Below are positions 35,901 through 46,900 of a stretch of DNA of 64,000 nt, one piece after another. Numbering within the stretch: the stretch's first letter is position 1; every line of letters starts with the position of its first letter. The translations under genes were made by a program, and so were the position numbers. This DNA comes from Collimonas fungivorans (GTDB lineage: Bacteria; Pseudomonadota; Gammaproteobacteria; Burkholderiales; Burkholderiaceae_D): the NCBI RefSeq assembly GCF_001584145.1, contig NZ_CP013232.1:3162001-3226000 (forward strand), written 5' to 3'. The notes under the pieces were generated by a model. That model did no database searches, was not told the DNA's origin, and saw nothing but the letters and a program-made list of their open reading frames with translations.

Positions 35901-37929
35901 CCACCACGCCCTTCGGTTTTCCGGTCGAGCCGGAGGTGTAGATCACATAGGCAGCCTGGGTCGGTGCAACGGCTGGCAGCACTACCGACGCAACTGCGGC
36001 GTCATCCGCCTCGCTTGTTTGTTCGCTAATTTTTTCGTTTATCAGCCATATGCGCAGCGAATCCGATACCGGCAGCGCCGGCAGGCTTTGATCCTCGGTA
36101 ATCACATGCGTAATCTGCGCGTCTCCGAGGATCTGCGCCAGGCGTTCCCGTGGATGGGCCGGATCAAGCGGCACAAAGGCGCCGCCCGATTTCAGCACCG
36201 CGATCAAGCCAACCAGCAGGTCGACCGAACGGCTGAGCGCGACCCCGACCCGCATCTCGGCGCTGACGCCGGCCGCAACCAGGCGCTGCGCCAGCCGTGC
36301 CGCGCGCGCATCGACTTCGCCGCGCGTGAGCGAACGCTCGACATCGGCGACGCCGCGTGCATCCGGCCGGATCCGGGCATGCTCGGCGATATATTCATGT
36401 ACAGCCTTGAACGCCAGCGGTTGATATGGCTGCTGGCAATTCCAGGCATCTAGCTGCGCCCGCTCGGCTTGCGGCAGCCATTGCAAATCGCAGACCGCCG
36501 TTTCAGGCACGGCTGTCGCGCTTGACAACAATGCGACGAAACGTTCCGCAAGCCGCTCCACGGCATCGGCGTCAAACAGGTCGAGCGCATAAGTGAAGCC
36601 GGCATCGATCCCGCCGTCTTCGCTTTCCTCGAAACCTAGCGTCAAGTCGAATTTCGCGAACGGCGCGCCGGACGGCAGCATGGTGATGGATACATCGGCA
36701 AGCGACGGCAAATGCCGGCGCGCACCGTAGGCAGCCATCACCTGGAACAGCGGGTTATGGCTGGCGCTGCGAACTACGCCAAGCGCTTCGACCACCTGTT
36801 CAAACGGCACCTCTTGGTGCGACTGGGCGTCAATCAGGTTGCGCTGGACCTGCTCCACCAGCGTCGCGAACGATTGCGTGCGGCCAATGCGCGTGGCAAG
36901 CGTCAATGTATTGACAAAAAAACCAATCAGTCCCACTGTTTCGCCACGTTCGCGGTTTGCCGACGGCACCCCGACCTGGATCTGCGACTCGCCGCAGGCG
37001 CGCGCCAGCAGCGCATTGAGCGCCGCCAGCAACACTGCGAACGGCGTCGCCCGCTGCGCATTGGCCAAGGCGCGCGCATGCTGCGCCAGTTGTGCGTCGA
37101 TCCTGAACAGATGACGCGCACCCCGCGCACTGCGCTGCGCCGGCCGTGGCGCGGCGCCTGGCAACACCAGCACGCTGTCGGCCAGCTGGCCGCGCCAGAA
37201 CGCAAGCTGCGATTCGCGTTCGCCGGCATCAAGCCAGCGGCGCTGCCATAACGCATAGTCGGCGTACTGGATCGGCAATGGCGCCAGCGAGACCGTCTCT
37301 TTCATTGCATATGAACGATAAAACGACCCTAGTTCGGCCAGCATCACATCGACCGACCAGCCGTCAGCCACGATGTGATGCAGCGTGATCGCCAGCCAGT
37401 GCGTATTTGCATCCAGGCGTATCAGATAGGCCCGCATCAGCGGTCCATGGGTCAAGTCGAACGGTTGCGATTCATCCTTGCGCGCGATTTCCTCTGCACG
37501 TGCCATGCGCTCAGAAGCAGGAACATCGCTCAAGTCAACGCTGTGCCATGGGCAGCGCAGCGGCGCATGCACCGTCTGCTGCACGCCATCCGCGCTTTCC
37601 GCGAAGGTGGTGCGCAGGGCTTCATGGCGCGTAATCAATGCATCGCAGGACAGGCGCAAGGCGTGGGCATCGAGCGTACCGTCAAGCTGCAGCCGCTCCG
37701 TAATATGATAGGCCGCCGGTTCGTCGATCATGCGCGCATGCAGCCACAGGCGCATCTGCGCAAATGAGGCTGGCACACTTGCCGCGCGTTCGGCGCGCGG
37801 CGGAATCGGCAGCAGGCGGAAATCGATACCCGCTGCACCCAGCTTTTGCAGAAACAGCTTGCGCTGTGCGTCCGGCAATTGCGCAAAACGGGCGGCAAGA
37901 GAAAGCAGGTCAGGTTTTGCAGTTGTCAT
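32902..37929 (-). CDS. orbJ: Siderophore NRPS, C-A-T-C-T (OrbJ/MbaB-like)
   Basis: 1,675 residues from the ATG at 37929 (MTTAKPDLLSLAARF), with AGGA upstream and only 10 bases after the preceding NRPS. Condensation domain with HHIVADG (~186); adenylation domain with YTSGSTGKPKG (~668); carrier domain FFELGGHSLAAV (~1062); second condensation domain with intact HHIVSDG (~1270); and a terminal carrier-like domain (EAGATSFDIV, ~1625) that keeps the serine but has GATS where GGHS is usual. No thioesterase or reductase follows. Adenylation pocket residues (GrsA positions 235, 236, 239, 322, 330, 331) read D-G-E-G-I-T, close to the first domain of the partner NRPS and consistent with hydroxyornithine. 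The last C domain probably joins the chain to a free amine such as putrescine, as proposed for ornibactin. Confidence 0.9.
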   Translation of the reverse strand: MTTAKPDLLSLAARFAQLPDAQRKLFLQKLGAAGIDFRLLPIPPRAERAASVPASFAQMRLWLHARMIDEPAAYHITERLQLDGTLDAHALRLSCDALITRHEALRTTFAESADGVQQTVHAPLRCPWHSVDLSDVPASERMARAEEIARKDESQPFDLTHGPLMRAYLIRLDANTHWLAITLHHIVADGWSVDVMLAELGSFYRSYAMKETVSLAPLPIQYADYALWQRRWLDAGERESQLAFWRGQLADSVLVLPGAAPRPAQRSARGARHLFRIDAQLAQHARALANAQRATPFAVLLAALNALLARACGESQIQVGVPSANRERGETVGLIGFFVNTLTLATRIGRTQSFATLVEQVQRNLIDAQSHQEVPFEQVVEALGVVRSASHNPLFQVMAAYGARRHLPSLADVSITMLPSGAPFAKFDLTLGFEESEDGGIDAGFTYALDLFDADAVERLAERFVALLSSATAVPETAVCDLQWLPQAERAQLDAWNCQQPYQPLAFKAVHEYIAEHARIRPDARGVADVERSLTRGEVDARAARLAQRLVAAGVSAEMRVGVALSRSVDLLVGLIAVLKSGGAFVPLDPAHPRERLAQILGDAQITHVITEDQSLPALPVSDSLRIWLINEKISEQTSEADDAAVASVVLPAVAPTQAAYVIYTSGSTGKPKGVVVDHGSFSRHCAAIAERYGACEDDVFLLFQSVNFDGAHEGWFSQYMSGAAVAVTADTLWPPALTCKMMVREGVTMTYVPPGCAAQLAEWALAHGAPPALRSLTVGGEATSREAFALMRRAFPKVRIVNGYGPTETVITPMLWMFYPHDDIGGLADSAYLPIGTLVGARTAHVLDARLNPLPVGVIGELFLGGEGVGVARGYLDRPALTAERFVPDPFGAPGARLYSTGDLVKRRADGVFDFIGRVDHQVKLRGLRIELGEIEAQLAAHEDVREAVAIVHGKGAQAALVAYVELSAEARKRRMPADAAELDAHLRHTLPDYMVPAHIIVLDALPRNTNSKVDRGALPEPKRVERLYESPTAGVETALAQIWREILGVERVGRADHFFELGGHSLAAVRVATRVAERLGHDVPVRALFEAPTLAQYAQRVLASVRTETMPEDDSHAAAVVAGADADGLLPLSAAQLGLWFLWRTQPDNAAYNIPIAMRLNGPLDAEALRQAFSLAAARHPALRTRLVGRTGGLPGQRIDPHWQVALPTVDLAGDASTAASRAVALTDEDALTPFDLLGEGPLWRVRLLRLAHDDHVLSLVVHHIVSDGQSIELWFDDVRTTYVALVSGSAPARVMPAPLPALPLLPIAAPRARLAFWRDVLGDAPATIMPPPAAGRVAAPRWAASRIAFELDTVLVQGARAMALENHATLPMLLHAALNVAFYRATGAADQPVGVLASTRELTGDAARLALGLFINAVVVRTRLAAKDSPATVLATVRDAALAAYAHADTPFSDVVAALRMPREAIGNPLFQVMFNYMRPAGAAGHDWAGLALSEFNDVRHRVVFELELDIVEHADGRVTGAFSYANELVDGVFAETLAKAYLEVVRQFVDAPHVELGTVQPGFSDAHRPAPVQMAAVKTAQINELHTEAGQFALALQGIWDSLFDESPPSFEANLFEAGATSFDIVRFVDAARAAGYPLTIVEVFAAPYFSVLGARLAARSPVAMELRDAG

Positions 37930-37939
37930 CAGTTGGTCC

Positions 37940-40900
37940 TTATTCCATTTCCAGTTCGCCCAGCAGCGCATCAATCGCACTGGCCGCATCCGGTCCTGGT
38001 CTGGCGCTGCGTTCGGCCAGCGCCAGATCGATCATCGCCGCGCAACGGACCAGCGTGCGTTCGTCGAACAGCGCGCGCAGCGGCAGCATCAACGCCCAGT
38101 GCAGGTTGGCCTGGGCATTGGCCTGCGTCGCCAGCAACGAATGGCCGCCGAGCATGAAGAAATCATCGTTGCGGTCGATACAATCGACGGCATCAAGGCG
38201 CAATACACGCTGCCAGATGGCGGCAAGTTCGCGTTCGGTGTCGGTCTGCAAGGCAGTTGCCGTTTTTTCCTGGCGCACCGGGGCAGGAAGTGCATTGCGG
38301 TCGCATTTCCCGTTCGGCGTCACCGGCAGCGCTTCCAGTTCAATCAGGTGAGCCGGCACCATATATGCCGGCAGTTGCGCGTGCAGCAGGCCAAACAGCA
38401 TGTCCTGGTCGAGTGCGCCGTCCGCGCCACGGGCAAGGTAGCCGACCAGCTGCTCGTCGCGCACGATCACCACGGCGTCGTGCACACCTGCCACCGTGCG
38501 CAGCAAGGCTTCGATCTCGCCCAGCTCGATCCGCTGGCCGCGCAATTTCACCTGGGTATCGATACGACCCAGGTAATCGAGGGCGCCATCGGCCCGGCGG
38601 CGCGCCAGGTCGCCGGTGCGGTACAGGCGCGCGCCCGGCACGAACGGATCCGGCACGAAGCGCTCGGCTGTAAGCCCGGCGCGGCCGAGATAACCGCGCG
38701 CCAGGCCGACGCCGCCCAGGTACAGTTCGCCGGCGCCGCCTGCCGGCGCCGGATGTAAAGCGATATCCAGCACATGCAGTTGAAGGTTGGCGATCGGATG
38801 GCCGATCGGCACCGAAGCCGCCGGTCCGTCGTCTGCATCGCAGGTCCAGTGTGAAACGTCGATGGCCGCTTCGGTCGGGCCATAGAGGTTGTAGAGACGG
38901 GCGTGCGGCAGCAGCTGCGCCACGCGCGCCGCCAGTTCCGGCGCCAGCGCCTCGCCGCTGGCGACTATCCGTTCGATGCTCAGGCAGCGTCCGGCAGCAT
39001 TGAAATCGTCGAGATAGGCAACGAATGCCGCCAGCATCGACGGCACAAAATGCAGCGTCGTCACCTGATGCGCCTCGATCGCCGCGACCAGTCGCACCGG
39101 GTCGCGGTGATCGCCAGGTGCGGCAATCGCCAGCCTGGCGCCAACGGCGAGCGGCCAGACGAATTCCCAGACCGACACATCAAAACCGAACGGCGTCTTG
39201 TGCAATACCACATCATCGGTCCGCAACTGGTATGCCGATTGCATCCATGCGATCCGGTTTGCCAGGGCGCGATGGGTATTGCCAGCCCCTTTCGGCTTGC
39301 CGGTCGAACCCGAGGTATAGATCAGGTAGGCCAGCTGGTCGGCGGCAATATTTATCGGCTGATCGAGGATAGCAGTGCCTTGCATCAGTTCATCGACGCT
39401 AAGGATGCGCACATCGCCGTGTGCTGCTGCAGCTGCAACGCGTTCACGCAGGTGGGCTTGCGTGATCACTACCGCTGGCTGCGCATCATTGAGCATATAA
39501 GCGATGCGTTCAGGCGGATAATCCGGATCCACGGGCAGATAGGCGGCGCCAGCCTTCAATACGCCAAGCAGCGCCACCACCATATCGAAAGAACGCTCGA
39601 GGCATAGGGCAACCGCCGTGTCCGGCTTGACACCGGCTTCGAGCAACGCGGCAGCAACGCGAGTGGCGCACCGGTCGAGTTCGCCATAGCGCATCTGCTG
39701 CGGGCGGCCTTGCGCATCAAGGAATTCAAGCGCAACTGCTTCAGGCGTTGCGCCGGCGGCGCGTTCAAACTGGCGGTGCAATGCCATTTGCTGAACGTCA
39801 GGCCAGGCTTGCGCCGTAGCGTTATAGCGCACCAGCTCATTCAGGTCGCCATCAGCCGCAACCGCGATCGAACCGAGCGGCGCCTGCGGGTTGGCGATAA
39901 AAGCATCGACAGCCGCCGCGAATGCGCGATGCAGGGCGACCACACGCGCCTCACCGAGGCGTGCAGCATCGTAGCCGTAATCGATGGTCAGCAATGTCCC
40001 GGCTTCAATCACCAGCGTCAATGCAAAATCGGTCGCTTCGATATTGCGCAGCTCGCGCATCTTCAGCGACCGTTCGTCGCGGCCCTGCCACGCTTCATCT
40101 ACCGGATAGTTTTCGAATACGACCAGCGTATCGAACAATGCCCCGCCTTGCCCGGCCCATTGCTGGATTTCGTATAGCGGCGTATGCGCATGCTCCGCCG
40201 CAGCAGCGTTATCGCCCTGCAGCTCGTGCAGCCATTCCGCTGCCAAGCGCTGCGGTGAAGGCGCGGTTATGACAGGCAGGGTATTGATGAAAAGACCAAG
40301 CACAGTCTCGACATCGGGCAATGCGTCGGGACGGCCGGCTATAGTTGCGCCGAACGCCACCGCCGACTGGTTGGTCATGCGTTGCAGCGCCAGCGCCCAT
40401 GCGCCCTGCACCAGCGTATTGAGCGTTACCTTCAGGCTACGGGCAGTTTCGGACATGCGCGCCGTCACATCGGCGGCGAGTGTCGCGCGCCAGGTGCAAT
40501 GTTCGGCCGGACGTCCGGCCTCGGCTTCGCGCTCGGCGACGCGGGTCGGCTCACCAAGACGAGCCAGGTGCTGCAGCCAGAATCCGCGTTCCGCATCGAG
40601 ATCGCGTTCGGCAAGCCAGGCGATGAAATCGCGGTAGCGGGCTTTGGCAGGCGCGGCAAACAGCTGAGGGCGCGGCGGCTCGATGTAATCGCGCAGCACG
40701 TCGGCAAAGAAGCGCGCGGTGCTCCAGCCATCCAGCAGCAAGTGGTGGCGAGTCCAGACCAGCCGCCATTCGTCGTCCGTCATGCGGATCAGTGCAACTC
40801 GCATCAAAGGTGGTGCGCTCAAGTCGAAACTGCGCAGCCGATCCTGGACCAGCCAGTCCTCGAATGCGGCATTTCCGTTCTCGCCGCTTTCGTTCATCTT

Positions 40901-43900
40901 GCGCCAGTCGAGGATATCGACCGGCATCTGCGCCTGCCGATGCACAATCTGCATCGCTATCGCCTCGCTGGAAGTGAAGCCGGTCCGCAAGATGTCATGG
41001 CGCGCTACCGCTGCCTCGAAGGCTGTGCGCAAACGCGCCACGTCCGGCGCCGCCAGCGTGGCCACCAGCTGGTTCACATAGGTCGACTGTTCAGGTGCGA
41101 ACAGCGAATGGAACAAGATGCCCTGCTGCATCGGCGACAAGGGATACATGTCCTCGATTGTGCGCAGATCGAAGGGCAACCGGTCCAGCGCGCCCTGCGT
41201 CAGGCCCGCCGTGCGCGCCAGCGGATAATCGCCAGGTGTGGCGCTGCCGCCGCGTTGCGCCAGGCGCGCGGCGCAGGCCGCGGTCAATTCGGCAAGCGCC
41301 GCTTCGAAACGCCGTGCCAGGGCTTCGATGGTGGCACGCTCGAACTGCGTGTTGCCATATACCCAATGCACTTTCAATGTGCGTGGTCCGTCGGCGTCGA
41401 TATAGGCGTGGATCGCCAGCGCATTGCCGAGCGGGCCGGCAGGATCGCGCTCGCAGCCCGCGCCGCCGAAGCGTGGCACCAGCGCGGCGTCGCGCGGCGC
41501 ATCGAACTGGCCGAGGTAGTTGAATGTCACGCGCGGACGCTGCACTGCCGCCAGCGCGCTGCGTGTTGCGGCGTCGCCGTAATGTTGCAATACGCCGAAT
41601 CCCAGTCCTTTTTGCGGCACTGCACGCAGCGTGTCCTTGACGGCGGCCAGCGTGGCCAGGGTTCCTGCAGGCGTGTCTGCGATTGCCAGCTCCACCGGAT
41701 AGTGGCTGGTCAGCCAGCCTATCGTGCGGCTGACATCGATGTCGTCGAACAGTGCTTCCCGGCCATGCCCTTCCAGTTCCAGCCGGCATGCGGTTTGGCC
41801 GGTGTGGCTGCACAGCGCCTGCGCCAATGCAGTGATCAGCAGTTCGATCATTTGCGTGCGATAGGCGGCGTTCGCCTCGGTCAGGGCGGCGCGCGTCAGT
41901 TCGACGTCGAGGACCTGCACCACTGTCTCTGCGTTAGAGTTAGCCGCAACGGCCTGCGGATAGTCAAGCGCCAGGTCTTGGTGAGGAGCCGCAAGCGAGG
42001 TCCAGTACGGCACTTCACTCGTGAATGGGGAATCCGCACCGCTGGCGGCGAGCGCTAGCCGCGCCGCCCATTCCTGGGCGCTGGCGCCGGTAGCCGAAAG
42101 GCGCACGCTGCGCCGCTCGCGCGCGGCACGGTAGGCGGCATCCAGGTCGTCGAGCAACACGCGCCAGGATACGCCGTCGACGATTGCGTGATGGATTGCG
42201 AAATATAATTGCGTGCTGCCGTCAGGCAGCGCCGCTGCAAGCGCACAGGCCGTCGGGCCGTGCGCCAGGTCCAGCCGGCATTGCAAGGCGTCGAATTGCG
42301 CCAGCGCATCGGCTTCATCGCGCGCAACGACGGTTGCCAGGGGCAAGGCGTCAAAAGCCTGCGGCGCCTGCGTGATATGCCACCCACCCTGTGCGCCACT
42401 GTGAGTAAGACTCTGTTTGAAACGCTGTTTGAAAATGAGGTGATGTTTCAGCAGGGTATCGAAAGCGCGTGCGAATGCGTCAAGATCAAACGTCTCCTGC
42501 AGGTCCAGCCTGACTGACTGGTTCCAATGGCCGCGCTGCGGAATGTCAAGCGAGAAAAACCGCTGTTGCGCAGGCGTCAGCACCAGGTTTTCCTCGCCTT
42601 TTGTTTCGCTAGACTTGGATTGGGGAGCCGGGGTTGCAGCCTCGATCGCTGTCGCTACCTGGGCCAGGCGCGCCACGGTTGGGCCATCGAACAACTGTTT
42701 CGGCGTAAAGCGCACGCCGCGTTTGCGCGACCTGGCGATCACCTGCAGCACCAGGATCGAATCGCCGCCCAGTTCGAAGAAGTTGTCTTCGCGCCCGACC
42801 CGTTCGGCTTTCAGCACCTCTTTCCAGACTGCCGCCAGTGTTTCCTCAACCGTGCCGCGCAGCGCATCGCTCGCTTCGACAGAAGGCGCGGGCGCTATTG
42901 CCAACGTCCGCAGCGCCGGGCGGTCGACCTTGCCGTTGGCTGTCACCGGCAGCACGTCGAGTACCAGCAGCACGGCCGGCACCATATAGTCGGGTAAACG
43001 CAACGCCAGGGCTGCGCGCAATGCCGCCCCATCCAGGGTTTCCCCGGTGCGCGGCGTTGCAAACAAAACCAGCCGCATGCGTCCTTCATGTTCGACTGCC
43101 AGTGTTTCCGCCTGCGCCACGCCATCCAAGGTACGCAGCACGGTGCTGACTTCGCCTGGTTCGACCCGATAGCCGCGGATCTTCACCTGGTCGTCGAGAC
43201 GGCCCAGGAAATCCAGCCTGCGGTCGGCGCGCAGCCGTACGCGGTCGCCGGTACGGTAGATACGCTCGCCCGAAGCGAACGGATGCGGCACAAAACGTTC
43301 CGCGGTAGCCGCGGCCCGGCCCAGGTAACCGCGGGCGACGCCCGGTCCGCCAAGATACAGTTCGCCGATCGCTCCCGGCGGCACGCTGGCGCCGCCTGCA
43401 TCGAGCACGCACGCATAGGCATTCGGCAAGGGACGGCCTAGCGGCACGCCCTGCGCCGCTGTCGCTGCCGCCCGCAATCCGGCTTGTGCCGGCGCCGACG
43501 TATCGCAGGTCAATGCGCCCACCGTAGCTTCTGTCGGGCCGTAATGATTGATCACCCGGCAACCGGGCTTGAGCGCTGCGATCCGCTCCACCAGCGCCCA
43601 GGGCAAGGCTTCGCCGCCGGTCACGATGGCGTGGGCAGGCAGCACATCCGCCGGCTGTTGCGCGTCAAGCAGTGCGTGCAGGTGGCTTGGCACGATTTTC
43701 AGCACGCCGACCTTGCGCGTGCGCATCTCGTGCGCAAAACGATCCGGGTCGAATGCGCATTCCATTGGCAGCAGATGCAGCGTGCGGCCGGAACACAGTG
43801 CGCCGAACAGGGTCGTATGGCCAAGATCCGCCGCCACCGTCGACACCATCGCCATCGAGGCATCTTCGCTGAATGCGAGTTCATCCAGCATGCCTTGCAC

Positions 43901-46900
43901 GTAATCGGCCAGCGAACCATGGGAAACCACAACACCCTTGGGCGCACCGGTCGAACCGGAGGTGTAGATCAGGTAAGCTGCCTGCCCGGGCGCCGGCGGC
44001 AACGGACGCATCGCGCGATTTGCCAGCAATGGCGTTTGTGCAAGTGCATCCAGGCCAAGCGCCTGCGCTGCGCCGATCTTCTGCGTCGGGCTGGCCTGGC
44101 CGGCGACCAGGATCCAGCGCGCCTGGCAAGCGTCGGCGGCCGCCGCCAGCCGCTCCTGAGGCAACGCCGGATCAAGCAGCACGGCATACGCGCCCGATTT
44201 CAGCACGGCAACCAGCGCCACCACGAAGTGCACCGAACGCTCGATGCAGACCCCCACCGGCAGTTCCGCGCCGGCGCCTTGCTGCTGCAACGCCAGTGCA
44301 ATCCGGTCCGAGGCGTCGTCCAGTTCGGCAAACGTGAGTTGCGTGTCGGCGTCGGCCAGCGCAATCCGATGCGGAGTTTCGCTGGCATGCTGCGCGAACA
44401 GCGCCAGCACACTATGGTCCGTCCGCGACAGCGAACGGCCGCGCCGTGCGGCATGGTAGTCGGCACTGTCGGTGCAAACCAGTTCGGCGATCGCCCGCTT
44501 CGGATCGCTCACCGCATCTGCGACCAGCACTGCGAAGCTGTTGAGCCAGGCTTGCGCCGTGGCGGCGTCGATGCCGTCCAGCGCGTGGGCGGCAACCAGC
44601 TCGATGCCGCGCGGATCGTCGGTAAAATCCAGCGCAAAGTCAAAACGTGCAGCCAGGTCCGGTCCAGGCGACATGCGTACGGCGGCGCCTGGCAGCGCGG
44701 CTGTCAGTTCGAGGTCGAATTGCTGGGCAAACTTAACCCTGAGCCACTCGTCGCCGCGCCGCACTGGCGGCTTCACGGCATCAAGCACCTGGTCGAACGG
44801 AACGTCCTGATAGGCAAACGCATCCAGGGCCGTCACGCGCACCGCTTCCAGCAAGGCGGTAAACGACTGGACCGGCGCTACCCGTGCGCGCAACGCCAGG
44901 GTGTTCAGGAACAAGCCGACCAGCGGTGCGGTTTGCGCGTGCAGCCGATGTGCGATCGGTACCGCGACAACGATGTCGCTGGCACCGGTCAAGCGGTACA
45001 GCCAGGCATTGAACGCCGCCAGCAGCACCGTAAACGGCGAAGTCCGGGTGTGCAGCGCGAGTTTGCGCACCGCACCGGAAGTTTCTTCGGAGAGCCGCAA
45101 TACCACGCGGCCGCCGCGATAGTCGCGCTCGGTCCGCCGCGGGCGGTCAAGCGGCAAGACCAGCGGCTCGGGCGCATCACGCAACGCGCCGCGCCAATAA
45201 CCAAGCTGGCGCTCACCCTCGCCTGCGGCCAGCAAGTCGCGCTGCCATTGGGCATAATCGGCATACTGGATCGGCAACGCCGGCAATTCGGCGGCCTGGC
45301 CACCCGCGAACGCGGCATAGGCCGCAGTCAATTCGCTGAACGCGCAACGCGAGCTCCAGCCGTCGCTGACCGAGTGATGGCTGGTCAACAGCAGGCGCTG
45401 CGAATCGTCGGCCAGCGTCAGCAATGTAGCGCGCACCAGCGGTCCGTTCGACAGGTCGAATGCTTCGGCCACATGGCGTTCGGCCAGTTCGGCTGCCTTT
45501 GCTGCACGTTCCGCCGGGCGGTATGGGCGCAGATCGGTTTCTGCTACCTGCACTGGCAAGGCTGCATGGATGCGCTGCATCACTATGCCGTCATCATTTT
45601 CCACCAGCGTGGTGCGCCAAGCTTCATGCCGTTCCAGCAGGTGATCAAGCGCGCGCTGCAGCAGATCGATTTGCAAGGTACCGGCTACGTCCCACTGCAC
45701 GGCGATGTGATAGGCGGAACCGGCGTCGCGAGTCTGCGCCAGCACCCAGAAACGCTGCTGGGCGAACGATGCCGGACGGTCGACAAAAGGCGCACTGCTG
45801 CGATCCCGGGACACATGCACTGGAATAGCGTGCACCTGTGTTTCAATTTCGCTGCGCTCGACCAGCAGCGCCAGTTCTTCAAGCGAAGGATTGTCGAACA
45901 GCGCGTCAAGCCGCAGGCTCACCCGCCATTCGGCCCGGATCGCTACCTGCAACTGCATTGCGGCAAGCGAATCGCCGCCGCGCGTAAAGAAACGGTCTGA
46001 ACGGCCGATCGGCGAGACATCGTTCAGCAGCCGTTGCCAGAGTTCGGCGAGACCGCTTTCGACGGCCGTCGCGGGAGCAACGTAATCGGCGCCGGGCGCC
46101 AGCGGAAGCGCAGCCACGGTTTCGCGCAGCGAGGCCCGGTCCAGCTTGCCGTTGAGCGTATACGGCAGGCGCTCGAGGCGCACAAAACGATGTGGCTGCC
46201 ATGCCGGCGGCAGCTGCGCCGCAAGGTGCGCCTTCAGCGCTTCATCGTCGAGCGCCTCGTTCACCACCACGCAGGCAATCAGCTGGGTGCGGCCACTTGT
46301 CGTTTCCGCAAGCACGGCAGCATCGCTGACAAGCGGATGGGCCAGCAGGCAGGCCGCAATTTCACCCGGCTCGACCCGCACGCCGCGGACTTGCACCTGG
46401 TCGTCGATGCGCCCCAGGTAATCGAATGCACCGTCCGCACGTTCGCGCGCCAGGTCGCCGGTACGGTAGATGCGGCCGCCGGGCGCGCCGGCCGGATCCG
46501 GCAAGAAGCGTTCGGCGGTAAGCGCCGGGCGGCCATGGTAGCCGCGCGCCAGGCAGACGCCGCCCAGCAGCAGTTCGCCAGCCTGGCCTTGCGGCAAGTC
46601 GGCGACCCGCGCAGTCCGTGCAACCGGAGAGCCTATCGGCCAACCTATCGGCAGCGACGCATAGCCGTTGCCCGCGTTGCTCGCGTTTCCTTGTTCCAGG
46701 GCCGGTACGCTGGCGGGATCAACCGGCCATAGCATCGGCGAAATGATCGCTTCGGTGGGGCCGTAGCCGTTGACCAGCCGGATCTCAGGAAATGCCCGCC
46801 TGATTTCATCAAAGGTATCCTGCGACATCGCTTCACCGCCGAACAGCAGCACGCGCAGCGCGGACGGCACGCCAAAGCGCTCGGAAGCGGCAGCGAATTC

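Noticed and set aside
43484..46000. 838-codon plus-strand open frame opposite the large NRPS (similar frames at 34312-36453 and 40382-42058)
   Set aside because: These are antisense shadows of the NRPS. The real frame on the other strand has every A, T, C and E motif; these have none and are rich in Arg, Gln and His.
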